This document shows positions 20,211 through 28,948 of a DNA stretch of 64,000 bases, one piece after another. Source of the DNA: JABDBE01 sp963832245. Lineage in GTDB: Bacteria > Acidobacteriota > Terriglobia > Terriglobales > Acidobacteriaceae. The notes beneath the pieces are model-generated. The model saw only the letters and a program-made list of their open reading frames with translations. It made no database searches and was not told the origin of the DNA. The stretch covers positions 930,001-994,000 of the forward strand of contig CAWHTG010000002.1 of assembly GCA_963832245.1 (NCBI GenBank). The letters are read 5' to 3'. The translations under genes and the position numbers were made by a program. Positions within the stretch are counted from its first letter, which is position 1; every line of letters begins with the position of its first letter.

Positions 20211-21071
20211 TCACGGCAGCGGCTCCAGTTGCTCGTGATGAATCCAACCGTGCTGCCCGTCTTCGGTTTCGACGCCGAACCAGTAGGGAGTCGCAACCAT
20301 GATCACAACTTCCGTGCCGGTGTCCAGAGACTTCAAGTTCGACGCGGTGTGGAACGGAGCAGATTTGAGTTGGGCGCCAGGAGCTTTAATTACGCGTTCC
20401 GCTTGCCGCCGAAGTTCCTTGACGTGCTGTTCCAATCCTTGGACAGAGGTTTGTGCAGTGGCGAGGGCGAGGGCCTCATCCTCTTCACTCTTGCGCTGGA
20501 GCGCCCGTCTGGCCAGTTCTTCCTGGCGCTGCTTTTCGCTTTGCTGATTCTGGGTCTTCTGCAATTCGAGGGCGTCAATGTGATCCTGGATCTCTTTGTA
20601 CTCGGCGCCTTCGACGCTGCCATTGGAAACATGCACGGTGCGGCGGAAGTCTTCAACAAAAACCGCATCGATGCGCAAAATCGTTCTGCTTGCGTCTCGG
20701 CTCTGCACTACATAACGGACAGCGAGGGTGCCTTCATCGGCAGTCTCCTTGAAATTAGCGGGAGCCAGAACTTTCGTGCGAACCTTGTAGTAAACCTTGC
20801 CGGGATCTGTCCATCGCGGAAACAAGGGAGAGGACTCGGCCGAATTCGCATGTTCGATGTCCTTGTCTTTGTTGTATTCGAAGCTGCCCTGGATCATGCC
20901 GTCCTCGACCACAGCCTCGACCGCCTGCAGAACCTCGCTCTCGGGAGCCTCGATTTCCGTGGAAAAGGTTTGACCGAATTCTTCTTTCTTTTTGTGACCA
21001 CCAAGGGGGGCAACTGCCAGAGCCAGCCAGAAAATGGACAGCATTGCTAGCGCGAACCTGCGACCGCGCAT
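20211..21071 (-). CDS. Exported protein with coiled coil and C-terminal SH3-like domain
   Basis: The start MRGRRFALAMLSIFW at 21071 gives a normal signal peptide ending near VAPLGG, and a mature protein of about 255 residues. The first half is a mixed alpha/beta domain (TFSTEIEAPESEVLQAVE through ILRIDAVFVEDFRRTVH), resembling a StART-like or lipoprotein-type fold. Then comes a strongly charged coiled coil (QNQQSEKQRQEELARRA) and an SH3b module (SLDTGTEVVIMVATPYWFGV, GQHGWIHHEQLEPLP). The downstream gene five bases away also has an SH3-like module, which suggests a paralogous or cooperating pair in the envelope. No enzymatic motif is seen. Confidence 0.75.
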   Translation of the reverse strand: MRGRRFALAMLSIFWLALAVAPLGGHKKKEEFGQTFSTEIEAPESEVLQAVEAVVEDGMIQGSFEYNKDKDIEHANSAESSPLFPRWTDPGKVYYKVRTKVLAPANFKETADEGTLAVRYVVQSRDASRTILRIDAVFVEDFRRTVHVSNGSVEGAEYKEIQDHIDALELQKTQNQQSEKQRQEELARRALQRKSEEDEALALATAQTSVQGLEQHVKELRRQAERVIKAPGAQLKSAPFHTASNLKSLDTGTEVVIMVATPYWFGVETEDGQHGWIHHEQLEPLP

Positions 21072-21396
21072 GGTACCGCGATTTCTAGCAAGTAAGTATC
21101 CGTGGTCGACGATGGAATCGAGAATGTCTGGTCTGGCTTCGATATCCTGCATGCACCCAACTACTGGTCCGGCGCCTGGTATTCTGCGATCGACTAGCAC
21201 GATCTCCGGTTTCTAGCTCTCATACTATTGAGCGAGGCCGGCTGTCAACTTGTCCGAGTTTCCTTTTCGGGCCAACCCTCATTCTAGTGACAAAGTCCTG
21301 ACAATCTTTTTACAAAATATAGACGAAGTTATCACACTCCAATGGCGAAGAAATGGTACCGTCCCTTGGAATGTGCTGGTTTGGAGCCTATCGGGC

Positions 21397-22083
21397 ATGA
21401 AGATGACCACAAAGCGCAAAGCGCGGGTAACGCGCCGGGCCAAACTGGCTTTATCGGGCAACAGAAACGGAACGAGGCTGCACCGAACCCGCGATCGGGC
21501 GGCTAAAAAAGAGGCGCTGCTGCGGGCCGCCCTGGGATTGTTTGCAAGTAAGGGTTACGAGGCGACCACCACTCGCGAGATTGCCGCGTCGGCCGGTTGC
21601 GCGGAAGGACTGATTCACCGCTACTTCCACGGAAAAGCTGGACTGCTTGCGGCCATGATCGAACATCGACCCGTAAAAGAAGTGCTGGACTCAGGCCGCC
21701 AGCCACGGCGAGCTCATGACCTTGAAGGCGAATTTCTACAGTTGGTTGATTGGGAAGTCGAGCGCACCTGGGAAAGCCGCGATTTTCTCCGGGTCGTCAT
21801 TCCTCGCGCCATCGTCGATCCCTCCCTCGGCAGCGTTATGAATGAGGCACTGATTTCCGGACGCGCCCAAGCGATCGTAGAACGCTTGCAGCATTACGAA
21901 TCGTGTTTTACCCTGCCCCAAGGCGCAGTGGAAGTCTTAGCGCAGACTGTCGGAATGCTCGGGTTCGTGTTTGGCTTTGTGCGGCCGGTGCTGCTCGGGC
22001 ATGATCGCTCTCACGCAAGAAAAATGGCTGCCGCGGTAGCCAAGATCCTTGTCGTCAGCCCCGCGGTTTCTGCGGTTGGCTAA
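21397..22083 (+). CDS. TetR-family transcriptional regulator
   Basis: 228 residues from MKMTTKRKARVTRR (21397). After a basic N-terminal tail comes the TetR_N helix-turn-helix: AALGLFASKGYEATTTREIA followed by SAGCAEGLIHRYFHGKAGLL. The rest is the all-helical ligand-binding domain with low conservation. The long, highly basic leader (about 30 residues before the HTH) is unusual. It precedes the respiratory operon on the same strand, but a strong separate promoter for that operon lies between them. It may control the operon or itself; no palindromic operator was recognised. Confidence 0.88.
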   Translation: MKMTTKRKARVTRRAKLALSGNRNGTRLHRTRDRAAKKEALLRAALGLFASKGYEATTTREIAASAGCAEGLIHRYFHGKAGLLAAMIEHRPVKEVLDSGRQPRRAHDLEGEFLQLVDWEVERTWESRDFLRVVIPRAIVDPSLGSVMNEALISGRAQAIVERLQHYESCFTLPQGAVEVLAQTVGMLGFVFGFVRPVLLGHDRSHARKMAAAVAKILVVSPAVSAVG

Positions 22084-22428
22084 TTTTTTTTCGGTTCCCG
22101 AATAAGCCTCTCTTGTTTTTTCTTGACACCGCTCTAACGAACATGATAATTACTGCGTCCACGCGCACTTTGCAGGTAGTCGATGGTTTGACTTGCACTT
22201 CGTATGAGGGGACCAGATGGCCGCTCTGCTGTGCGTGTGTTTGCCGGAATACTGCGGGTTTTCTGTCTCCCTGTCACGGGACGTGTTCCAGGATAACCAT
22301 TTAAGCGAAACCTTTGAAAGACGACAGCATCGTGAAACTGCGAGAGGACGCCCCATCGCGTTCCATTATGTCGTCTCCGTGAATTGGGGTTGGCTGCGCC
22401 GTTGTGATTTCGCATTTAGGAGGACTGG
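22084..22428 (+). other. Promoter and long leader of the respiratory operon
   Basis: About 345 bases without a gene. It begins with T-rich DNA after the TetR stop, then the promoter at 22123-22150. The predicted leader of about 270 bases contains short inverted segments (AGACGAC near 22319, GTCGTCT near 22372) and ends in a very good TAGGAGG ribosome binding site. No known riboswitch was recognised. Confidence 0.5.
22123..22150 (+). promoter_or_regulatory. Sigma70-type promoter of the cytochrome/oxidase operon
   Basis: A perfect TTGACA (22123-22128) is followed after 16 bases by GATAAT (22145-22150), preceded by AT. It points at the porin-cytochrome gene, whose start is about 270 bases downstream. 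Confidence 0.7.
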
Positions 22429-23814
22429 ATGATCTCGTCCCGGAGAAATCTTGCCGGTAGGTTGCTGCTTTGCTTGCTGATTCTAGGCTGCTTCCAAAAT
22501 GCTCACGCGTTGCCCGCGTTCGCCCGCAAGTACGGCTTGCGTTGTTCGGCTTGCCACGAATCCTGGCCGATGCTGAATTACTTTGGACAAAAGTTCAAAG
22601 ATAACGGCTATCAGCTCATGAATGATCGGGACGCCCCCATTTGGCAAAACCCGTCTTATTGGCCGGTCACCTTCCGCATCACCCCGATCTGGCACCGGGT
22701 GAGCAATAACAGAGTCGGCGAAGATGCGGTGACGGGAACCCCGGGCCCTCCCACGGTGGAAAGAAGGCTGGAATCCTCCGGCTTCGACCTCAGCGGTCTC
22801 GACTTTCACACCGGCGGCACGCTGGAGAAAAATATCTCGTTCTACGTGTTGCCTTCCTCCAACAACGCCGCATCTTTTCACTTTGAGACGGTCATGGGCC
22901 GGTTGGATAACCTGTTCGGCAGCCCCTGGTTGAACGTGAAGTTCGGCAAGTTTGAACTCGACAATCTGCTTTCCGAGAAGCGCATTCTTACCCTGACGGG
23001 CATCGGAGGTATTTATCAGACGTATCACTTTAGACCTTTTGGTGACGGCAACTTCTTCGGCCAGATCGGAGATAACCAACTCGGCGTCGAAGTGATGGGT
23101 CACTCGGCAAATGATCGCACGCGTTACTCAGCCGCATTGTTGAGTTCGGTCGACGGACAAGTGGGATTGCCCTACGGATCGAATGCCTATAGCGCTTACT
23201 TTACCGGTAGCCAAGCATTTGACACCGGCAAATTGGGCGTGCAGCGCATCGGCTTTTATGCCATGGTCGGAGAGGCTCCGGTGACGTTCTTGACCTCAGG
23301 TGGAGTGCCTATCCCGGGCTCGGGCATTGGCAACAAAGGCTTCCATCGCGAGGGCTTCGTGGGCCAATTCTACTTCGGTCCGCACTTTGACATCCAGGTG
23401 GTCACCCAGCACGGATGGGACAATGCATGGTTTGGACAAGGCTATGGCGGCGGAGCCCCCCTAAACCTAGTTCCTGGCACTCCGCTACCCGTAGGGGCGC
23501 AGGCTCCCACTTGGAACGGCGCTTTGTTTGAAGCTCACTACGTTTACAGTCCGCAGCTCATCTTCATCGGAAGGTTTGAGTTGGAGCGAGTATCGCAACA
23601 GCCAAACGGGTCCGCATCGGCTGCTCCTTCCCCTTCGAATTTGGGCAACCTCACAACCTACACCATCGGCTACCGCTATAACCCGTTCATGACCAGCCGA
23701 GCCGGATTCGCCTGGCATAACGAGTACGCCTTTATGCACCAGGATCTGACATCGAACTTTGGCAACAACACAAACTCGAGCGAATTGTTGATCGGGTTTG
23801 ACTTCGACTTCTAA
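22429..23814 (+). CDS. Outer-membrane monoheme cytochrome-porin (Cyc2-like)
   Basis: The protein has 461 residues with a signal peptide (LLLCLLILGCFQNAHA). Right after it comes LPAFARKYGLRCSACHESWP, a single CxxCH heme c site (Cys39, Cys42, His43), followed by a long region with alternating hydrophobic residues typical of beta-barrel strands. The last residues, LLIGFDFDF, end in the aromatic residue expected of outer-membrane barrels. A short heme domain plugged into a 400-residue porin is the Cyc2 architecture, which carries electrons across the outer membrane in Fe(II) oxidisers. The AGGAGG site before the ATG is strong. It heads an operon of cytochrome c, copper protein and aa3 oxidase genes. 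The electron donor (Fe(II), organics or another) is not known from sequence. Confidence 0.82.
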   Translation: MISSRRNLAGRLLLCLLILGCFQNAHALPAFARKYGLRCSACHESWPMLNYFGQKFKDNGYQLMNDRDAPIWQNPSYWPVTFRITPIWHRVSNNRVGEDAVTGTPGPPTVERRLESSGFDLSGLDFHTGGTLEKNISFYVLPSSNNAASFHFETVMGRLDNLFGSPWLNVKFGKFELDNLLSEKRILTLTGIGGIYQTYHFRPFGDGNFFGQIGDNQLGVEVMGHSANDRTRYSAALLSSVDGQVGLPYGSNAYSAYFTGSQAFDTGKLGVQRIGFYAMVGEAPVTFLTSGGVPIPGSGIGNKGFHREGFVGQFYFGPHFDIQVVTQHGWDNAWFGQGYGGGAPLNLVPGTPLPVGAQAPTWNGALFEAHYVYSPQLIFIGRFELERVSQQPNGSASAAPSPSNLGNLTTYTIGYRYNPFMTSRAGFAWHNEYAFMHQDLTSNFGNNTNSSELLIGFDFDF

Positions 23815-23827
23815 AAGAGGGACAGAG

Positions 23828-24697
23828 ATGCGGAGTAAATCATTCCTGCAATGTTCGCTGTTGATGAGCGCGGCCGCCGTTCTGGCGCTCTCTCTACCTG
23901 CCAGCGCTCAACTCTCGACCGTTCAGTTGGAAACGTGGCTGAACTCACCAGCGGCGACCAGCCACGTCGGCAATATCACCGGGAATGCCAAGGCTGCAGC
24001 CGGTGATTATCGCCGGTACTGTGTTGGCTGCCACGGTGAAATGGGCGATGGCAACGGTGAAAATACTCCGTGGCTTGACCCCAAGCCGCGCGATTTTCAG
24101 TTGGCCGTATTCAAATGCCGCTCCACACCGACGGGCACTCTGCCCACGGACGAGGATCTCTTCAACACCATCGCCCGTGGATTAGACCGCTCCAACATGC
24201 CGATCTGGAATACGTTCACCAAAGATGAGCGCGCCGATCTGGTGGCGTGGATCAAGCACTTTTCTCCGCGTTGGCAAAACGAGAAGGCCGGCGCTGCAAT
24301 TCAGATTCCACCCGAACCGGAGGTTACTCCGGAGCGAGTTAAAGCGGGCCAGGAAGTCTTTGGCAGAGTGCAATGTTGGAAGTGTCATGGCGTCGAGGGA
24401 AAGGCTAATGGTCCTTCGGCTTCAACCCTCACCGATGATCTCGGCCGGCCAATTCTGCCCTACAACTTCACCGACGGATCTCGGCCCAAATGCGGTGACA
24501 CCGACCGCGACATCTACAAAATCTTCATGACCGGGCTGGATGGCACGCCCATGCCATCATTCGCAGATAATATTAAGCCGGATGAGGCCTGGGACCTGGT
24601 GTTTTATCTGCGTACCCTGCAACCACACAATGCCTACAACGCCAAAGAAAGGCAGATCGCCAAGCAACTGGGATTGAAACCCGTGAGTCCACAATAG
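23828..24697 (+). CDS. Periplasmic diheme cytochrome c
   Basis: About 289 residues from MRSKSFLQCS, preceded by AGAGGGACAGAG. A signal peptide ends near PASAQ. Heme 1 is CVGCH (Cys65-His69) with probable axial Met124 in SNMPIW; heme 2 is CWKCH (Cys183-His187) with Met242 in GTPMPSF. The two cytochrome domains (about 55-150 and 168-275) are each of the single-heme class I type, joined by a short Pro-rich linker. It is 13 bases past the porin-cytochrome gene and would pass electrons from it towards the copper protein or the oxidase CuA centre. It is comparable in position to Cyc1 of the rus operon, though not necessarily orthologous. Confidence 0.9.
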   Translation: MRSKSFLQCSLLMSAAAVLALSLPASAQLSTVQLETWLNSPAATSHVGNITGNAKAAAGDYRRYCVGCHGEMGDGNGENTPWLDPKPRDFQLAVFKCRSTPTGTLPTDEDLFNTIARGLDRSNMPIWNTFTKDERADLVAWIKHFSPRWQNEKAGAAIQIPPEPEVTPERVKAGQEVFGRVQCWKCHGVEGKANGPSASTLTDDLGRPILPYNFTDGSRPKCGDTDRDIYKIFMTGLDGTPMPSFADNIKPDEAWDLVFYLRTLQPHNAYNAKERQIAKQLGLKPVSPQ

Positions 24698-24738
24698 TCT
24701 AATACTAAGCGAGGCAATTCGTTCTCAGGAGAGAGCCC

Positions 24739-25479
24739 ATGAAAAAGCAAAAGTTCGCAGCAATACTATCGGTGCTAGTGCTTGTCGGTTTTGGCACATT
24801 AAGCCTTAACCAACGGGTCAGCGCCGCCGCGGAAGGCTCAATCACCGGTACCGTAAAACTGAGCGGTACAGCGCCTCACGTGAGAGGCATTGACATGTCA
24901 AAAGACCCGTACTGCGTCAAGCAGCACGAGAATAGCCCGATTACGATGGAGAACGTCGTGGTTGGGACCGGCGATAGCTTGCAAAATGTCGTTCTCTACA
25001 TTTCCGAAGGACTGACTGGCAACGAGGCTACTGCTGTACCGTCAAACAAGCCCACCTTTGACCAGAAGGGCTGCCAATATATTCCGCACGTTCTGGCCCT
25101 GGACGCGGGGCAGGAGTTCCAGGTCACGACCAGCGATCAGACGACACACAACATTCACCCGCTGCCCAACCCGATGACCGGCAACATCCCGTGGAATAAG
25201 TCTCAACCGCCAGGGGCGCCGCCGATCATAACCAGTTGGAAAGCGACGGAAATGATTCCGGTGAAATGCAACATTCATCCCTGGATGCACGGCTACCATG
25301 CTGTGGTCAAGGGTCCCTATGCGACCACCGACAAAAGCGGCGCGTACACCATCCATGGCGTTCCTCCCGGCAGTTACACGGTCACAGCCTGGCAAGAGGA
25401 ACTGGGAAATCAGACGGCGAAAGTGACCGTAGCGGCTGGTAAACCGGCGACGGCTGATTTCACATTCAAGGCGAAGTAA
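24739..25479 (+). CDS. Exported cupredoxin-like protein with a regulatory-like beta domain
   Basis: The protein has 246 residues: signal peptide to about residue 30, then a cupredoxin-like domain, then a carboxypeptidase-regulatory-like module (SGAYTIHGVPPGSYTVTAW). Candidate type 1 copper ligands are His137/His140 in TTHNIHP and Cys177, His180 and Met183 in VKCNIHPWMHGY, a Cys-x2-His-x2-Met arrangement. This family is often found with cytochrome c and oxidase genes and annotated vaguely as a plastocyanin- or methylamine-utilisation-type protein. It is placed between the cytochrome c and oxidase subunit II genes, so it could be an electron carrier. Copper binding is inferred from the residues only. 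Confidence 0.78.
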   Translation: MKKQKFAAILSVLVLVGFGTLSLNQRVSAAAEGSITGTVKLSGTAPHVRGIDMSKDPYCVKQHENSPITMENVVVGTGDSLQNVVLYISEGLTGNEATAVPSNKPTFDQKGCQYIPHVLALDAGQEFQVTTSDQTTHNIHPLPNPMTGNIPWNKSQPPGAPPIITSWKATEMIPVKCNIHPWMHGYHAVVKGPYATTDKSGAYTIHGVPPGSYTVTAWQEELGNQTAKVTVAAGKPATADFTFKAK

Positions 25480-25482
25480 AGA

Positions 25483-25529
25483 AGCTCTTGGCTTTAGGCT
25501 TTTAGCCCTTTGCCAAAAAGCCAAGAGCT
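25483..25529 (+). repeat. Perfect 13-bp inverted repeat between copper-protein and oxidase genes
   Basis: AGCTCTTGGCTTT (25483-25495) is repeated as AAAGCCAAGAGCT (25517-25529), just after the stop codon and before coxB. It could attenuate or process the transcript, giving different amounts of cytochrome and oxidase mRNA. A related AGCT/AAAGCT-rich stretch precedes uvrB (50150-50195). Confidence 0.75.
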
Positions 25530-25567
25530 AGAAGCTAATAGCTTAGTCTGATCGGAGGCGAAGCATA

Positions 25568-26374
25568 ATGGCGAAGCTCTTTGCCGTCACCATCTTCGTA
25601 ATCGCGATACTGTCCGCGATTCCCATCATCCAGAACACATATCACCCGGTACCGGACGCCTCGACTCACGGTCCCGCCATCGACGAGCAAATGTCGGAGA
25701 CGATGTGGGAGGCGGGGATTTCTTTCCTCGCCTCGCAGATTCTCCTGGCGTGGTTCATCTGGAAGTTCTCCGGCGATCGACCCGGCGAAAAGACGATGAA
25801 GACTTTTCCCGGCGGCGCCACCGGGTTGGTGCTTGCCGCCTTTATTCTGGTCGGCGTGGAAGTGTTCGCTCTGGGAATTTTCGGAGCGAAAGCCTGGGCC
25901 CAGCTCTATTTCACACAGCCCGGTGCGGACGCGATGCCGGTTCAAGTCCAAGCCGGACAATTCGCGTTTTATTTCCGTTATCCCGGTCCCGATGGATCAT
26001 TCGGCCCCATTCATCCCGAGTTGGTCAATGAGGGAACGCAGAATTTCTATGGACTCGATCTCGACCATGATGCCGACTCTAAGGACGATATCGTGACCGC
26101 CGAAATGGCCATTCCTGTTAACCGCGAAATTCGCTTGCTGATGCACGCCAAAGACGTCAGCCATTCGTTCTATGTTCCCGCGCTGCGAATTCATCAGGAT
26201 TTCGTCCCGGGATTGGATCTCCAAATTCACTTCACGGCAAACAAAGTTGGCAGATATGAAATTGTATGCAGCCAGCTTTGTGGCTTGGGCCATTACAACA
26301 TGAAGGCATACCTTAGCGTGCTGTCGGAGCAGGACTACAACGACTGGCTCAAGAAAGAAGCGGCAATGCAGTAA
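25568..26374 (+). CDS. coxB: Cytochrome c oxidase subunit II
   Basis: A 268-residue subunit with three hydrophobic stretches (one N-terminal segment near residues 1-24, then two, near 50-70 and 80-105) and a periplasmic cupredoxin domain. The binuclear CuA site is complete: His199 in DVSHSF, and CSQLCGLGHYNM giving Cys234, Cys238, His242 and Met245. It accepts electrons from cytochrome c or copper protein and passes them to heme a in subunit I. No C-terminal cytochrome c domain is fused, so it is aa3-like rather than caa3. The gene is followed at 53 bases by subunit I. Confidence 0.95.
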   Translation: MAKLFAVTIFVIAILSAIPIIQNTYHPVPDASTHGPAIDEQMSETMWEAGISFLASQILLAWFIWKFSGDRPGEKTMKTFPGGATGLVLAAFILVGVEVFALGIFGAKAWAQLYFTQPGADAMPVQVQAGQFAFYFRYPGPDGSFGPIHPELVNEGTQNFYGLDLDHDADSKDDIVTAEMAIPVNREIRLLMHAKDVSHSFYVPALRIHQDFVPGLDLQIHFTANKVGRYEIVCSQLCGLGHYNMKAYLSVLSEQDYNDWLKKEAAMQ

Positions 26375-26427
26375 GGGGTACCGACCGCACTCCTTGCGGC
26401 GGACAGATCACTTTTCGAGGTGAGCAT

Positions 26428-28212
26428 ATGCACGATATGTCAGCCCACGCGGCGGCACACCACGGGCCTCCGACGACGTTCATCCGGAAGCACGTTTTCA
26501 GCCTGGACCACAAAGTGATCGGTAAGCAATATTATGGTCTGGGTTTAGTCGCTGTAACCATCGGCATGGTGCTTTCTTGGCTGATGCGTATTCACTTAGG
26601 CTGGACCAACGCCGCGATCCCGGGGCTTCATTTGCTTTCCGCGAATGGTGCCCCCGGCAATGTAATGACGCCAGAGTACTACCTGCAACTTATGACCATG
26701 CATGCCACCTTCATGGTCTTTTTTGTGCTGACGGTTGCACCCTTCGCAGCGTTCGGCAATTTCTTCCTGCCCATCCACACCGGCGCAGAAGACATGCCGT
26801 TCCCGCATTTCAACATGATGTCATTCTGGACCACGTTCGTGGCTTTCTGCGTCATGCTTTTGTCGTTCTTCGTGGGCGACGGCCCTACCCTGGGAGGTTG
26901 GACCCAATATGCGCCGCTCAGTGCCCTTGGGGCCGTGGCGGGTCCCGGCCAGGGCTCGGGCCCGGTTATTTGGGCAACCTCTATTGCCATATTCTGCGTG
27001 GGCCAGTTGTTCGGGGCGTTGAATTTTATTCCCAACGTCCTCGACCTCCGTTGCAAAGGGATGAGCATGTGGCGGCTGCCGATGCCGACCTGGGCTTGGT
27101 TCATTACCTCCTGCATGGGCCTGACGTCGTTCTCAGTACTCATGCCAGCCTGCATCCTGCTGATTCTGGACCATGTGGCCGGAACGAGCTTCTTCGTGCC
27201 GTCCAATCTGGTACTTAACGACCAACTGCAACCTCACGCGGGCGGGTCGACTCTCTTATGGCAGCACCTTTTCTGGTTCTTCGGACATCCAGAGGTGTAC
27301 ATCGCCATCGTGCCGGGGATGGGTATCGTATCGCATGTTCTCATCACCAACATGCGCAAGCCGATGCTTAGCCACCGGGTGCTGGTTTATAGTATGGGTG
27401 CCCTGGCCATTCTCAGCTACATGGTGTACGGACACCATATGTTTGTCAGCGGGATGAACCCGTTCTCATCGCTGATGTTTTCTTTCCCTACGCTGTTGAT
27501 TACGATCCCATCTACAATAATCGTCTTGATTTGGATCGGCAGCCTCTACGGGGCCAAGTTGCGCATTAATGCAGCTTCGTTGTTTGCCTTGGCGTTTATT
27601 TCGCTGTTTATCACCGGCGGGGTCAGCGGCTTTTTCCTGGCACAGCCCTCGATTCAGATCCTCCTCCACGCGACCTACTTCGTGGTGGCTCATTTCCACT
27701 TCACCATGGCCATCGCGGCGATCTTCGGCATCTTCTCTGGAACTTACTTCTGGTTCCCGAAGATGTGGGGACGCATGATGAACGACAAGCTAGGGCAGCT
27801 TCACTTCTGGCTCACCTTTGTCGGCGTCTACGCCATTTTCATGCCCATGCACTACCTGGGACTGGCTGGAAATGTGCGGCGCTACCAGGCATTTGTAGTG
27901 GATTACATGCAGCCACTGATTGGCGTGCATCGGTTCATCACCGTAGCAGCGCTCTTCACCGGCGCGGTTCAATTGATTTTCTTTTACAACTTCATTCACA
28001 GCAGGTTCTGGGGAGAACCGGCGCCCGACAATCCGTGGCAAGGCACCTCGCTTGAGTGGTCAATTCCTTCGCCGCCGCCGCACGATAACTTCGGCGGCAG
28101 GCATGTCGTGGTTTATCACGATCCCTATCAATACGGTGTGGAGAGTTCGACCGGCGACTACCTGATGCAAGACTCACCCGAGCAGGTGAAGGGCGCACAC
28201 GATGAGCCGTAA
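26428..28212 (+). CDS. coxA: Cytochrome c oxidase subunit I
   Basis: A 594-residue heme-copper oxidase catalytic subunit with 12 membrane helices that reduces oxygen to water and pumps protons. The heme a ligand histidine lies in MHATFMVFFVLTV. Cu-B and the cross-linked His-Tyr are in FGHPEVYI (about residues 287-293), the His-His pair in YGHHMFVSGM (about 335), and the two heme-binding histidines in VVAHFHFTMA (about 418-424). The Glu in GHPEVY is the A1-type D-channel residue. The N-terminus is His-rich before the first helix (HAAAHHGPP). It sits between subunits II and III in the operon. Confidence 0.96.
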   Translation: MHDMSAHAAAHHGPPTTFIRKHVFSLDHKVIGKQYYGLGLVAVTIGMVLSWLMRIHLGWTNAAIPGLHLLSANGAPGNVMTPEYYLQLMTMHATFMVFFVLTVAPFAAFGNFFLPIHTGAEDMPFPHFNMMSFWTTFVAFCVMLLSFFVGDGPTLGGWTQYAPLSALGAVAGPGQGSGPVIWATSIAIFCVGQLFGALNFIPNVLDLRCKGMSMWRLPMPTWAWFITSCMGLTSFSVLMPACILLILDHVAGTSFFVPSNLVLNDQLQPHAGGSTLLWQHLFWFFGHPEVYIAIVPGMGIVSHVLITNMRKPMLSHRVLVYSMGALAILSYMVYGHHMFVSGMNPFSSLMFSFPTLLITIPSTIIVLIWIGSLYGAKLRINAASLFALAFISLFITGGVSGFFLAQPSIQILLHATYFVVAHFHFTMAIAAIFGIFSGTYFWFPKMWGRMMNDKLGQLHFWLTFVGVYAIFMPMHYLGLAGNVRRYQAFVVDYMQPLIGVHRFITVAALFTGAVQLIFFYNFIHSRFWGEPAPDNPWQGTSLEWSIPSPPPHDNFGGRHVVVYHDPYQYGVESSTGDYLMQDSPEQVKGAHDEP

Positions 28213-28251
28213 GCGAACGATCGTGAAATTTATTTGAGGAGTGCAGTAGCT

Positions 28252-28926
28252 ATGGCAACTACAGTTCACGAACCGCCGAAGATTAAGCCGCCCCGATCGT
28301 CCGAGCCGCGATATCCCGGCAACGGAGGCCGCCGCAATCTGGTTCCGGATGGCAACTTGCCCGCGGTTCAGGATTACGCACCGCCTCCGTCCAAAACGGC
28401 GATCTGGGTGCTGCTCGCAGCGATTGGCATGAGCTTTGCCGCCTTTACCAGCGCCTTGATCGTTCGTCAGGGAGCATCCTTAGACTGGCGGCACCTCACC
28501 CTGCCCCCTATTTTGTATTTGAATACGTTAGTGCTGCTGGCCAGCAGCGTGACCTTGGAACTCGCGCGTCGCCGCATTGCGGTTTTTATGGGGGGTGCAA
28601 GAACTCTTGATCTGCATCCTGCACGCTGGTTGTACCTGACGTCGTTGCTGGGCATCGTATTTGTCGCCGGGCAGTACATGGCTTGGCTGCAGTTGCGTTC
28701 CCAAGGGTTGTATCTGGCCACCAATCCGAACAGTTCCTTCTTCTATTTGCTGACAGCGCTGCATGGGCTCCACGTGCTCGGCGGCCTGGTTGGCTTGACG
28801 TACGTTATCCGCAAGCTTCATAGGAACATCTTGCGGCGGAGCACGCTGGATTCGTTCTCCTATTACTGGCATTTTATGGGCATTCTCTGGGTGTATTTGC
28901 TTTTGCTGCTTTGGATGAGACTTTGA
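28252..28926 (+). CDS. coxC: Cytochrome c oxidase subunit III (first of two)
   Basis: About 224 residues from MATTVHEPPK, with GAGGAG at the proper distance; an upstream in-frame start lacks one. A Pro-rich cytoplasmic N-terminus of about 50 residues precedes five predicted membrane helices. The LTALHGLHVLGGLVGL segment and the C-terminal YYWHFMGILWVYLLLLLW are typical of subunit III. It stabilises the oxidase and proton uptake. A second subunit III gene follows immediately, which is unusual. Confidence 0.88.
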   Translation: MATTVHEPPKIKPPRSSEPRYPGNGGRRNLVPDGNLPAVQDYAPPPSKTAIWVLLAAIGMSFAAFTSALIVRQGASLDWRHLTLPPILYLNTLVLLASSVTLELARRRIAVFMGGARTLDLHPARWLYLTSLLGIVFVAGQYMAWLQLRSQGLYLATNPNSSFFYLLTALHGLHVLGGLVGLTYVIRKLHRNILRRSTLDSFSYYWHFMGILWVYLLLLLWMRL

Positions 28927-28948
28927 TTCGGGCAACTCAGGAGGCAAT

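Noticed and set aside
22151..22428. Riboswitch in the leader of the respiratory operon
   Set aside because: The leader is long and has short inverted segments, but no known aptamer core could be recognised.
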